A stretch of DNA of 64,000 nt from Termitomyces sp. T153 (GCA_018296165.2 JACKQL020000154.1:1-64000), one strand, 5' to 3'; shown: positions 22,183-33,000, numbered from the stretch's first letter. Program-made: numbers and translations. Notes: generated from the letters alone by a model not told the origin.

Positions 22183-22987
22183 ATGTTGTCCTCTGCCACT
22201 TCATCCAATCCTGCCAACACTATTGAGAGACTGCTAACTCCACTGCCCAAACAGCCTCACAGCCTCATATGGGTGGTTGCCAGGGCAAGGCAAGCATGGC
22301 AATGTGATTGGCTCCTTCAGGGCAGCCAAATCCCTCACCTACCATCAAACTCCTACCATATCCACCTCTCACATTTCTTGACATGTAGCACACCCTACCT
22401 CTAATGCTCCCCTTGCCATTTCCCTTGCTTGGGACCTTCCTCCTATGGATGGCCAAACCCCACATTTTGAGTGTGTGCTTGAACTCCCTGACTCTCTTGT
22501 TGTGCATGTAGTTGGTCACCAGGGGCAGGGCCTTAAACAAGCCCTTAATATCTCTGGCACCTGCTTGGCAGCTTTCACAGTTAGCTCAGCTAAAGGAGAC
22601 TGCCAGTTCATCTCTATCCAGGGCTCCAATCGGCAGATTGGAGAAGCCCTTGTGATTATTGGAAAGCAGATAGCTAAGAAGCAAGTCCACATACTGCAGA
22701 AGTGATGCTCCAGCAACATTGTGCTAGCAGTTGCTGTGCTGGCACCTTTGGGATCCACTGCATCATTCACCCCTACTTCTACCAGACCAGGAGTGCCCTC
22801 TTCTAGCACTCTAGCAGCAGCATCTCAGACTGCTACCATGGCCCCTACCCCTTCTACCCAGAAACCCCCATCTCTCCCTCCAGGCTTGCCAATGTTGAGC
22901 ATTCATGAGGGGGCTACACTAGCCTCTCTGATGGATACAACTTCTCCCATGCCCTCTCTACTCCAGCACCTGAAGCATTGGCCCTGA
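22183..22987 (+). pseudogene. KH-domain ORF of the small LTR element
   Basis: Putative RNA-binding protein. The clear frame runs from about 22,340 through the ATG at 22,445 to 22,987. The KH type I fold is visible at 22,466-22,700: a FECVLELPDSLVVHVVG strand-helix, the GxxG loop as GHQG, GLKQALNISGTCLAAFTV, a QFISIQGSNRQIGEALVIIG strand-helix and KQIAKKQV. A Ser/Thr/Pro-rich tail (TSTRPGVPSSSTLAAAS) follows. Two in-frame TGAs (22,379-22,381 and 22,703-22,705) sit where CGA would restore Arg. The upstream ORF from 22,183 is in another frame and may be the shifted N-terminus. KH domains bind single-stranded RNA, so packaging or RNA-binding of the element transcript is a reasonable but untested role. 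Confidence 0.75.
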
Positions 22988-23127
22988 TAATACAATATGC
23001 CTTTGGACATTATTCCAGGGGGGCAGAACCAGCCATCACACATTGTAGTCAGCCATATTGGGGACAGGAAAGAGCATCTGAATGCCACAGCTGTTTGTCA
23101 GGTTGACAAACCTTGAGGGGGGAGTGA

Positions 23128-23602
23128 TGTAAGGGGATGACTCCTTTATGGGTAACTCTGACTCTATCCAGCCTTAGTCACAGGTATAGCATCATCTCTA
23201 GCATATTCAACTGACCAGCTGCCAAGCCCCTGCACCCTCCAGTCAGTATTAGTCAGCCCTTTGTAGTCATTGGACTCTATTTCTCCTTTTGACATATTGA
23301 TAGTCATCACTGCTTAGCATACCCAGGCCACTTACCACATATAGCATTAGTCATAGCATAGCCATGGATGTAGTATATAAGCCAGTTGCAAGGATAGAAT
23401 ATCCTTTGACTGATCAATAGCAGCATTCCCCAGGTCTATCCAGTGAATCAACTGTGAGAGCCCCAGCATTGTTACTTTAGCTTAGCTCACTGTGCTCACT
23501 CCTTGTCTGCTTCTTAGCTGCTTCTGCTCCTTTGATGCTCACTCATTGCTTGTGGCTTGCTCACTCTAGCAGGGTCTATCCACAATTGTGCTTGTCCCCT
23601 CA
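23128..23602 (+). repeat. 3' LTR of the KH element
   Basis: TGTAAGGGGATGACTCC to CTTGTCCCCTCA, preceded by the polypurine tract and followed by the CAGGC target duplication. See the 5' LTR for comparison. Confidence 0.9.
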
Positions 23603-23607
23603 CAGGC

Positions 23608-23844
23608 TGCCCAAGACAATGATAGGTTCCTATTTCTGGACAGGTTTATGTGATTGATCTAGGCTCTGGACTTTGTATGCTTGCTGAGGCTTACTGTGAT
23701 TTGGGTGACAACTACAAAACCTTCATTTCCTGGCCACCTGACCCAGACTTCTTTCTCTATTGTTCTGGATCCAATCCTGCTCCCCAAACTCACACTCACC
23801 ACCCTTCAAGAACATACTGCTTTAGCTGGGATATATCTGGTAAA
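23608..23844. other. Spacer between the KH element and the gene island
   Basis: CpG-poor DNA with a 66-codon plus-strand ORF (23,650-23,850) that resembles nothing I know. It overlaps the end of the minus-strand nuclease region. I see no firm feature. Confidence 0.4.
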
Positions 23845-24807
23845 TTATGAAGCATCTTCTGTATCAGTATCTTCTGCACCTGCATCCTCTGTATCTGAAT
23901 ATTGGTTGACTACCACCATGTCATCCTCAGCCTCTTCATTGGTGTTCTGATAGTACTCATCATCATTGTCATCATTATTGTTGTTGTTGGCATTGACAAC
24001 CTCGGCACCAAGACGACTCTCTTTATTCATCTTTGCCCAATGATACGATGACGGAGCTACCCAGTACGGCTTCATCCGCCTGACAGCCTCGACTCGATCC
24101 TCAGATCGTGGATGTTCTGCCAGCATATCCTTGTGTGCCAAAATATTCGAGTAGTGACAATTGTCTTCATCACCAAGAACATTGTACACCCGACTCGAAC
24201 ATCCTTTGATGGCTATCTCGTGACGCGGGTGAATGTGCAGAGCCTGACTCCGTGTTATCTGTGAGAGTTCACGAGACATGTTTTTTTGAGCTTCGTTTGT
24301 CTGTCGTCCAGCTTGTTGCCCTTGTTGTCGAGTCCCTCCTATCATCGACACTTGCTTCACTTCTGGCTGAGGTGCTTTCTTCTGTTCAGCTGCTAGGATT
24401 CCGAGCTCCATCACAATCGTAATGTATGGGAGTTTTCGCCCGTTCTGCATCTGAGGTCTTGTGAAGAACTGGAAGGTCTCCTGAGCGTCGATGAGAATGA
24501 ACTGTTTGTTGACCCTGTTCTTTACTTGAATGAAGATGGCCGACATGGACCATCTATCGGGATACTGGGAGTTATTAGTGGGAATCCACACAGGAATGAC
24601 AAGGTCTGTCGAAGCCATATTCCCGTAGCCTTGAATCGCTGCGGCTCTGAGGAAAAGCAGATAGATAGCCTCGTCGGTGATTGTCGACTTGTCGCCTGCC
24701 TTGACAAATTGTGTAAAGTGAACGTAGCCGTCTTTGAATGCGTCTCTAAGCATCTCCCCTCTCAGGTTGCTCGGCCGCGCATCGAGAACGTCCCTGATGT
24801 ATTTCTC
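23845..24807 (-). pseudogene. Nuclease-like C-terminal domain, in frame after a TAG
   Basis: The frame of the preceding gene continues after the TAG as EKYIRDVLDARPSNLRGEML for 320 codons to 23,845. It contains TDEAIYLLFLR, then a STDLVIPVWI strand and WSMSAIFIQVKNRV. The D...Q-x-K spacing (DLVIPV then IQVKN) resembles a PD-(D/E)xK restriction-endonuclease fold. The end is acidic and Asn/Asp-rich (ANNNNNDDNDDEYY), encoded by trinucleotide repeats at about 23,950-23,995. The whole locus could be one 1,001-residue protein with a premature stop, or a gene that is read through; a Met at 24,753 could also start a separate product. A homologous domain stands alone at 28,112-28,432. Confidence 0.7.
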
Positions 24808-27119
24808 CTATATCAGGGCACGGAGAAAGTCCTCGACGCGAATCATCTGGCTGAACGAGACATTACCACTGTCACCACTGAGAACCGCATTGACGTGCTC
24901 GTGATCAGGGTTCTTCAAGATAGCGATGTCGTGGGCCAGGGTGCAGAGCATCCTCACAACCAGCTCCTCTCTGGTTCCCTGGTTGATTAGTCCCAATTCG
25001 AGCCATTGTAAGATAGCAGATGGTATATTGGTCTTGTATGTTGCTATAATCATCTCGATTTGCTCCGCTGGCGGTAGAGTGGATCGAGTTTTTCCCAATC
25101 CTTTGACGTGGCACCAGTTGAATATCGCACGGGCAGCAGCTTCTGCCACAAAAGGTTCAGAAGGATATCCACCACGAAGATACTGTTGATGTTTTGGAAC
25201 GGAGTAGACCGTTCGCATACTATTGGCGACAAGAAGTCCTTCAAGGAAAACGGCCTCGTCTCGGTTCGATTCAAAGCTCAAATCAACACGAACGGAAAGA
25301 GGAGGAATCAGCTTTTTAAGTGGAAATTTGCAAGATTTGTCCCGACTTGTGTCTTCAAGGCGCAATTCCAACTTAGACATGGCATATTGCACTACTTCTT
25401 CCTGGTCCATAGACGGAGTATTTTCCAGAACAGTCCAAAATCTACGCAGCTTAGTACGAAAGAGAGAAGGGAGAAAAAAAGTCCGGTGGCTTACAAGGGA
25501 CGGCCAAATCGCGCCATGAACTTCAACGAACAGATTTCTTGAGCGGAGTGGGTGCCTTCAATCACAAGGCTCGGCTCCTTCCACGCATCGAAAGGAAGTT
25601 CAACAAAAGGAGCATTCATATTATCATCACTGCCTTCAGAATGAGACGACATAGGACGAGAGGACCAAAAATTACGTGAGCTAGTAGGGACGGTCTCGGA
25701 CAGTCTCGAATAAGTCGAGAGGAATAAGGCAAAGACGGGTGCATTCATCATGTACGTGAAGGCTTTGCAGAGGCACTGATACGCTGTGCGGTTTGGTTCT
25801 GCCGAAACCGTAGTCTTGCTGAGATGGTGGGCTTCGTCGAAATAGAAAACGATAACAGGTTGTATGTCGGTCTGCGCAGGTTCGATTTTATTCGAGACAG
25901 AGTCAATGAATATCTTCACTGGAAATAACATCAGTCATAAGTTTTTAGGTGGGTGGCGAGTGTCAGCGAACCTCGGTTTTGAAGATGGTCAAATTCGACA
26001 CGCTCGTCCGATATGTCTTCGAAACCTCGTAAAGGAGACGGGTCGATTGCTCTTGTGTACATCTTGAGACGCTCCGGGCTGAGAGGGGGTCCAAGATATT
26101 CTTTCCAATCTGCTGCGAGACGTTCGATTCCAAGCCCCGACCTTTTCCAGAGATTGATCCAATTATCCACAAAGGCGATGATCTTTAATAAGAACAGGAG
26201 GTAGCGACGCTGAACATGAAGTTCCAAGGTTTCTTTTGTGGTCTTTGTGCAGAAAAAGCCAAGTAGCGGTTGACCATCGGCCATATCACCCTGTGGAAAG
26301 CCTTGATCGTGAGGTCAAAAGAACGTATCATATCAACCAAAGCAAAGCACCTGATCTATCTCCTGTAGGCCTCAAAACCATCGGGATCATGAAGACCGAG
26401 TCGGCGAGCTTGTCCACGAGCCTGGATTTACCTGTACCGGATCCTTGAATGATGGCACAGAAATTGGCGTAGGGTTTCTCGAATGATTCTGAGTACATTG
26501 CATTCATCGCGCCTTTCAAGAGTTCATGGGCATTCCCCACATACGCCGTCTTCCAGGCTGTTTTTACCGACTCTTTGATAGCTGAGACGTGCACTCGTCG
26601 TAAGTATTTGAGGATGGGAACGGGACTAACTTTACGGACTCACTAGGTTTCGGGTTGGATGCAGGTGTCTGAAGGGTAGGTTTCTTCTCGTCTTCCGTCT
26701 TGACTACCAAAAGTGAGTGAAAAAAGAGGACTGGTGCAGGATGTGAGCGACGAACTGTATGCGATCAAGGCCTTCATCGAAAACTCCCACTCCTCACGCT
26801 CAAGATTCGGGTTGCAGAGATCTCGAAAGTGTCCGGCATATTCCTGCGGTGGTGGCACGGGTATGTCGTCTCTGTCAACGATGATTTGAGCAAGTTTCTT
26901 AAAGATTGACGAATAGCAGGCTTGAAACTCTTGCGGAGACGCGTCGCGCCTCATCAAATCACGCAGTTCATTGTACAGCTTGCTCTCCCTCGCCTCACGA
27001 AACAGCTCTTGAGCCTTTTCCAATTGGGATACTGGCTGCGGGTCCTGCTCCTGATTGGGTCGTTTGACCGATCCCTGAGGTTCAGACGAGCGTAAGCGCT
27101 TGGAAGAACGGCCAGACAT
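24808..27119 (-). CDS. Six-exon P-loop NTPase, possibly Crinkler/RHS-type
   Basis: Minus-strand gene starting at ATG 27,119 (MSGRSSKRLRSSEP, a basic nuclear-localisation-like start). Exons I infer: 27,119-26,756; 26,703-26,644; 26,581-26,351; 26,301-25,972; 25,918-25,495; 25,441-24,808. The five introns are 49-62 nt, all GT..AG, and splicing keeps one frame of 680 codons before a TAG. Walker A is GSGTGKSR (exon 3); Walker B is VIVFYFDEAHHLS (exon 5). Between them lies a helical region (exon 4), and exon 6 is helical too. Such proteins form large families in Agaricomycetes, some described as Crinkler/RHS-type effectors coupling an NTPase to a C-terminal nuclease; that assignment is inference. 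The TAG (24,808-24,810) separates this part from an in-frame nuclease-like domain (next entry). Codon use is CpG-rich, unlike all surrounding DNA. Confidence 0.8.
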
Positions 27120-27156
27120 GACGGAAGTACGAAGTGGTTACTGCGGAGTTCCCCAA

Positions 27157-27167
27157 GTTATATATTA
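27157..27167 (-). promoter_or_regulatory. TATA-like box upstream of the NTPase gene
   Basis: Minus strand reads CTAATATATAACTTG about 40 nt upstream of ATG 27,119. Position and sequence fit a core promoter. Nothing else supports it. Confidence 0.35.
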
Positions 27168-27187
27168 GTTTCAAAGTCAACCGCGCG

Positions 27188-27593
27188 TCATTTGCCCATT
27201 GATCTGATTATCAAATAATCACTGGCCGCAGACGACTCACAAGCTATTGTGGGCGCTTGAATCTGCATGCGGACTATTTCCTTCCTTGATTGACAGATTG
27301 TTTTCTCCACACGGGCTAAAGGGGCAAAATGTTCCTTGAGCACCAAGCTCTTTCTTTGACTGGCACGTGGGTCCTGCGAGGCCACTCCCGATTCATCTCC
27401 GGCAGGTGAGAATGAGATATTCTAGTAAGTATGTACGAAGATATAGTTCTTGCTCAAATTTCGTAAATGTAGCCCCGGAAACAACTTTGATATCGGACAT
27501 TCCAGGTGAACGGTCTGGAGGTAATCGTATGGGCACCGCAGGAGTCATATAGATCTCTTCCTGCCACGCCAGGTACACTGCATACGAATACAT
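27188..27593 (-). CDS. Unassigned ORF pair in the CpG-rich island
   Basis: Two minus-strand open stretches, 27,593-27,393 (contains TKFEQELYLRTYLLEYLI) and 27,385-27,188 (contains VLKEHFAPLARVEKTICQ), in different frames. They could be two exons of one small gene or non-coding. Their composition matches the NTPase gene (CpG-rich), so they are not retroelement debris. No family was recognised. Confidence 0.3.
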
Positions 27594-28111
27594 GTGTCAT
27601 GTGTGCACACAGCGAGCTGGCGTATGGTCCTCACCACAATCCAGAAACAACATTGGAAATACCTACCACGAGCGCAACATGACTCTCATTGAATATCTGC
27701 AGGACAATGGAGGAGCGAGGTGAGTCACGTTGCAGCCACGTTTCATAACGAGAAGGAACCTCTTCGTTTCTGATACTCGCTCCCAGCCCATGAATAACAA
27801 CACTCTATTGAAATGAAGACTGCAAGCCAGTTCTCACCTGTATTTCCTCGATGATGATTGTGGTGTACACTCAGGCTGGTGTGACATCGGATTGGTAGTG
27901 GTTGAATCGAGTTACTGTGGCTAGTATAATAATAGTAGTAGGAAGCCCAAGTGCAATAAGATATGTGTATGCCACCAGCTCCATTGTCAGACTATTACCT
28001 CTAGATCTTCCCGATCATCACCAGAGGTCATTAATATTGTCGTCGCCTCCAACGAATTGAAACCCTCCTGCATCAACAAAGCACGCGCTGGGTGACTCTC
28101 AATCATCATCG
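27594..28111. other. Intergenic DNA, no gene identified
   Basis: CpG-containing sequence between the unassigned ORFs and the small nuclease-like gene. No long ORF, tRNA or repeat was recognised. Sequence downstream of the small gene's first stop (about 28,080-28,110) could hold a further exon of it. Confidence 0.4.
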
Positions 28112-28432
28112 TCACTGTATGGTTTCTGGGCTACGTATTTCGAGTCCCCATGGCCTGTTAGGCATCAGTGAGAAAGGACTGTGCAGCATTGCCTTATTAC
28201 TAACTTGAATCAAGTCGACGGTCATACACCATTGGTTGGGACCGTTTGAGTCGCTGCCAGGGCAGGAAAGCGTGACGGGGATGACGATATCGACAGGATT
28301 ATATGGTCCTGCACCGTGATTTCTCAAGAACAGGAGGTAGGCAGCTTCTTCGCCGATATCGATAGGTTGTGTCTGCCGAGTCTGGGAGAACTCGGGAGTT
28401 CGATGGGCATCGATAACAGAATCTTGAGACAT
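28112..28432 (-). CDS. Small stand-alone nuclease-like domain protein
   Basis: ATG at 28,432 (MSQDSVIDAHRTPEFSQTRQ). It aligns with the C-terminal domain at 23,845-24,807: EEAAYLLFLRNHGAGPYN against DEAIYLLFLRAAAIQGYG, VDIVIPV against TDLVIPV, QWCMTVDLIQVSN against RWSMSAIFIQVKN. The putative catalytic Lys of QVK is Ser here. A possible intron starts at GTTAGT just after LIQ (about 28,202) and ends CTAACAG (about 28,156), which would replace the VSN and change the C-terminus, so the true end is uncertain. It may be a truncated paralogue, a separate regulator, or a pseudogene. Confidence 0.6.
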   Translation of the reverse strand: MSQDSVIDAHRTPEFSQTRQTQPIDIGEEAAYLLFLRNHGAGPYNPVDIVIPVTLSCPGSDSNGPNQWCMTVDLIQVSNKAMLHSPFSLMPNRPWGLEIRSPETIQ

Positions 28433-28467
28433 AATAGAAATACAATGTGGGTTGTATGCTCATAATC

Positions 28468-28474
28468 TTATATA
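28468..28474 (-). promoter_or_regulatory. TATA box of the small nuclease-like gene
   Basis: TATATAA on the minus strand, 36 nt upstream of ATG 28,432. This is a good position for a fungal core promoter. Confidence 0.45.
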
Positions 28475-28889
28475 CCGCTCTAGCTGACCACTCGATTATA
28501 CAAAGTAGGTTCACCTATCGATCTTTGGGTATCATCCTGATCAACGTGTTGATGGCTCACTTTCTGATATATTGTGGGCGCCCTTTTTTGATACGCCGGA
28601 AATACACCACCATTGTGGATTTTGTGGGGCTCCTTGATTTATGCACTCCTTTCTTCACAGTCCTCCGTGAGGGGGAAATTGTCCCTTATTGTCCCTTATG
28701 CGCCAAGCTCCTTGAAACACGATGTTCGCCCAACAAAATTATTGCCGCCGATTCCACTGACACCCATCACACATGCACACATCAGGTGTGCTTGTAGTCC
28801 CTCGCACCTCTGAACTTATTAAAAAGTTGCGGATTGAATGTTTTCAGGGACAATTACTGGTCGAGCAATGGCACGGAAGGAGTCACACC
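28475..28889. other. CpG-rich flank of the gene island
   Basis: Presumed upstream region of the small gene. A plus-strand ORF (28,447-28,797) covers it but overlaps the TATA box and looks like no known protein. CpG frequency falls abruptly after about 28,890. Confidence 0.4.
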
Positions 28890-30085
28890 AGAATACCAGG
28901 GCTTGAGTATTGTTCACCCTGATCTCCTTTCTAGGGGTGCCCCCCTGGACTTGTTAATCATCTATGAATCACCCAGCGCAATGACTTGGAGCTCAAAGTA
29001 AAAAATTTACCAGCTCATTGGGTATTCTGGAGCCTCACATTCAAGTCTCTCTGGGTCTGAAATTGATTTTTCATCTCATGAATAGGACATCCAGCTCTCC
29101 TGGGTGACTGCCAGAGGATGATCAGGAACATTGTTCAATATCTGATACTGTGCTTGAATCTAGGTAATTGTTCTTGTGTGCCAAAGCCATGATGTACAGT
29201 TGAATGAATGTGGATATCTCATCTGTCTTTGTGTGCATCAAATATACCTGGTGGCTATGTGTAAATGAATTAAGAAAAGGTGAGCTGACATTTGTGTGGT
29301 GAAAGAACTGTTTCTTTAGCACAGATGTCTTGCCAAGGGCCATATGTATTTGAGTGTTTACAATTCATGAAGATCAGTGTTTGCTGGCATGATAGCCAGG
29401 TGTAGCCAGCTCACAAAGAGAATAATTAGTGATGGAATATATTGTCTTGCCTCCTATAAAATGTGAGGCAACAAAAAATGGGGCTAAGTACTGATTGAGG
29501 TGTTGAAATAGAAATGTTAAGAAAATAAAGGAAGGAAAAAGGGAATAGAGAGAGCAATTCAACAGGTTTCTACTTGAGATGTAGACACTTTTTGCAATCT
29601 GGGTATGTATCATAGTACTCAGATATGTGCTCACAAGCTATGATGGAGAGGGAAATGAACAACTTCTGACTGAATATGATCACCTGATCCAAGTGTAATC
29701 AGGCCCAGCCATATTGTTGAAGCACATAGCCAATGTATCCATGCATTCCTGGCCAGAATTTGGAGTGAGATTTCTTCTGGTGCCTACAGCACTTGGCTGC
29801 CTCTTCAACAGATTGTTATGCATTGTAGGTGATTGATTTGCTAACTTTAACTCCAAATATAGTGTAACCAAAGTATAACACACACCCATTGCCTCCATAC
29901 AGTCTATTACTGTAGGTTTCAAGCACCTGTCAAGTCCTGCACATTGACACTCTAAAAACAGACTCATTCATCAAGAGATATGTGTGGGTAAAAGAACAAT
30001 CAATTCCAGAGTTCAGGACTGAGTGTTTGATTTCTGAAGCTTGTCATCCTTGTCTGCTTCTCTAATCCATTTCTTAAACAAGGTT
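28890..30085. other. CpG-poor DNA with degenerate minus-strand ORFs, unassigned
   Basis: Minus-strand open stretches at 29,967-29,680, 29,634-29,374 and 29,343-29,122 lie in succession and might be pieces of one decayed gene. One includes ALGKTSVLKK (about 29,340), which is weakly P-loop-like. I cannot assign a family. It may include the 5' end of element J. Confidence 0.3.
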
Positions 30086-30089
30086 ATAA

Positions 30090-33000
30090 TGTATCAAAGA
30101 CACCTTAGGAAAAAGGAAAGACAGAAACAGGAGAGGAAGAAAAAGCAGGCAGCCAGGGAGGCTAAGAAAGTAGCAGGACCAGGGACATCTTGAATATCAA
30201 ATCTGTCACCTTCCAATGTATTGAATAAAATTACTGCAACAGATCCACCCCAGACAGCATGGCTAAACTCCAAAAAAATACTCCTTAGATAGCACAGTGA
30301 CAGGGTAGCTACCCATTTACACATATATTTGCAGATTAAAGCTACTAAATCAGACCTTGTTAAAATGGATAGATAAAATACCATTTGCAATTGTATACTC
30401 TGCAGTTGTAACATTGGCTCAGGAAGGAATCACTATGGTGTACAAGTTGGCACTATGGGTGGTACTCAAGTATCAAGTATCCCCAATGCAACTACACTAT
30501 TTCAAGTTCTGAACAAACTTGATATTGTCAGAAATCAAAGGGATGAGGCCCAGTTGGACCTCTTCTGTTCAGCATTGGGGAAGGGCAAGTGAGTAGCATC
30601 CCCTCCTCAACTTCCAGAGGCAAAGAAGGCTTGTACAGGGACTTCTGTGTTTATTGAGGGTTCTTCAACTCAGAGGGCACAATCAGTGCCTTATGATGAT
30701 GTTGTTTCCACTGGCAATCACCAGCTGATGGACAAGCATCCTAACTTCAGGGCACCATAGTTTGCAATTGGACTGTCAAAGCCAGCATTGGCAAAGGCTG
30801 GGCTGTCAAGGCTAGCAACAGCTAAGGCTGGCTCTGCAAAGCCAGCTACAACTCTAGTAGTGGCAGATAATCCTGTGGTTGTTGCCACTCTGGTAGCCTT
30901 TCCTGCAAGCATGCTGCAGGAGTCAGAGGTGGAATGATCAAGGTCCTCAAACCAAGGACCTACAAGATTCCAGCTGCCCTGTCCCATGAGCAGATTCCAA
31001 TGGTGCATTGGGACCCCCATGATAAAGAGTTCTTTGTCTCCCAAGTATAAGCTTCTTGAGCTGCAGCAGGTGCCACAGGTGCATTGGACTGATCAGAGAT
31101 GGGCTATGATGGGAATGCTGATAGTGACTGACATTGCCTTAACAGAGAATGGGTCAGTCATTACTGTCAAACAGCCTATAATGCAACATAGATCCACTGA
31201 GTCTATGTGGAGAGCATTGGCCTGAGAAGACCAAATTGCTTTACAGCAATTTTGTAATACTGATCTGGAAGACTTTGAACAGTCCATTTTGGAACATTAA
31301 GGGGTGGTGTGCAGAGGGGACACCATCTATGATGCATGGCCTGAAGGGTATGTTCCTCCCAAAATCCCAGCTAGTAAAATTTGAGGAGTGTGACAGCCAC
31401 TTCTCAAGGAAAGACATGTGTGCCAGGACTAAAGCTAGCTCACAGTGCACTATGGGAAGGCTGACCAAGGAAGGAGTCTGAGTTGGTCTGGCTACCCAGT
31501 GGGAGGTTGCAGAGACACAGGGTTGGGGTTGCTAGGAGGTGATTCAAAACCCACACCTCCTGTGCCACATTAAGAAGCACCAGTCCCAGGAGGAGTGGTG
31601 GAGGACCTGAATGGGGACCACCCTACTTAGGTCAAGGGAACATCACCACCTCCAGGATGGGGCCCCCAAATCCAGAAGGGTCAGATGGTCTCCTATATAG
31701 TGATGGGGATGATAATGCAGACCCCACACCTGTGGGACATATGGCTGATAGGAGGAGGACTACAGCCCCCTCCAAGACACAGCCATGGAGGTTCTCAATG
31801 CCTCTGCAACATTGTGTATGATTTGCTACTGGAGTGGAGGAAGCCCATGAGTATCACTGTCAGATGATGCACAATTGTCTCTGAGCAGTGATAGAAAAAT
31901 TGCATGTAGTCTGACTGGCAATCCCAGATGCACTTAAGCATAGGCAAAGTGATCTATCTAAGACAGTCACCTCCCATGTTGGGTCAGCCAAGTTCAGTAA
32001 CCTTGAAGATTGGCTCACAAGTATCTACATATTTTAAGCAGTAGCACAGTACAGTGGGGATGAATGCAAACACAAGAAAGTCCTTATTATGATGGACTTT
32101 CTAACTGTGGGAGCACTGAAATAATACCTGCAACATGTGATACATGTCAGCAGGACCCAATCCCACTAGAGGTTTGAGGATGTGATTCTCAGCTTGTACA
32201 ATTTGTTTATAAACCCCTTGACAATGCAGAATGCCTGTGATGCATTCTGCAATGCAGTATACACAATTAAAGAGGGAGTGTCAGGTTTCTATAATGCTGT
32301 GCTGGAGCATGCTCAAGACATGGCCATATTCCCAGATGAATTCACAATCTGTGAGCAGTTTTTGGAGAGGATAGCCTCTGACATGCTTGATGCATAAATA
32401 CACAATGGTGAACTTGCACCCAAAATGAATACCATGGAGGAATTCATTTTGGAGGCAAAGACCTATGACAGCTGTATCAAGACTGCAGTGCACTACTTAG
32501 AGTGCAGCATGAAAAGTTGGACTGGGTGCACTCTATTGTTGGCTACTGTGCAGTCTCCATAGTTTGGAGCTGTGCTAGCCAAACAAATGGAGTTGGTGAG
32601 ACAAAATGCCTGCCCACAGCCATCTAGACTGATGAGGAAGCCATCAACATGCTTGACCTCAAAGCCAGTGGTTCTATGGGCCAGTGGGGTCCAAAGGCCT
32701 CCTTGACCCCACTGGAGCAGTGTATGCAGCAAGGAAGTATCTCAATGCAGGGAGCAAAGTCAACCAGCTCCTCACATGTTTGTTCAGCCCCCTTGACTGC
32801 ACTGGAGCAGTGCATGCAGCAAGGAAGCATCTCAATGCAGGGAGCAAAGTCAACCAGCTCCTCACATGTTTGTTCAGCCCCCTTGACTGCACTGGAGCAG
32901 TGCATGCAGCAAGGAAGCATCTCAATGCAGGGAGCAAAGTCAACCAGCTCACATGTTTGTTCAAGCAGCACACACTGCTTCTCCCTCAGATGTTGGAGAT

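Larger units (their letters stand above)
21616..23602 (+). mobile_element. Complete small LTR element encoding a KH-domain protein
   Basis: A 1,987-bp element with two LTRs (476 and 475 bp, roughly 95% identical by eye) and a perfect 5-bp target duplication CAGGC at 21,611-21,615 and 23,603-23,607. LTRs start TGTA(TA)AGGGGATGAC and end GTCCCCTCA. A polypurine tract (TTGAGGGGGGAGTGA, 23,113-23,127) directly precedes the 3' LTR. The internal region (about 1,036 bp) has no capsid, protease, RT or integrase, and one ORF with a KH domain. It must be mobilised in trans, so it is a LARD/TRIM-like non-autonomous retrotransposon. It is the most intact mobile unit in the window. Confidence 0.9.

Noticed and set aside
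22265..22540. Minus-strand ORF in the KH element
   Set aside because: Antisense shadow of the KH ORF with no recognisable motif.
24526..25542. Plus-strand ORFs over the NTPase gene
   Set aside because: Shadows of the minus-strand exons, which carry Walker motifs and consistent introns.
28447..28797. Plus-strand 116-codon ORF as a membrane protein gene
   Set aside because: It overlaps the TATA box and upstream region of the minus-strand gene at 28,432, has no recognisable family, and its stop-free length is possible by chance.
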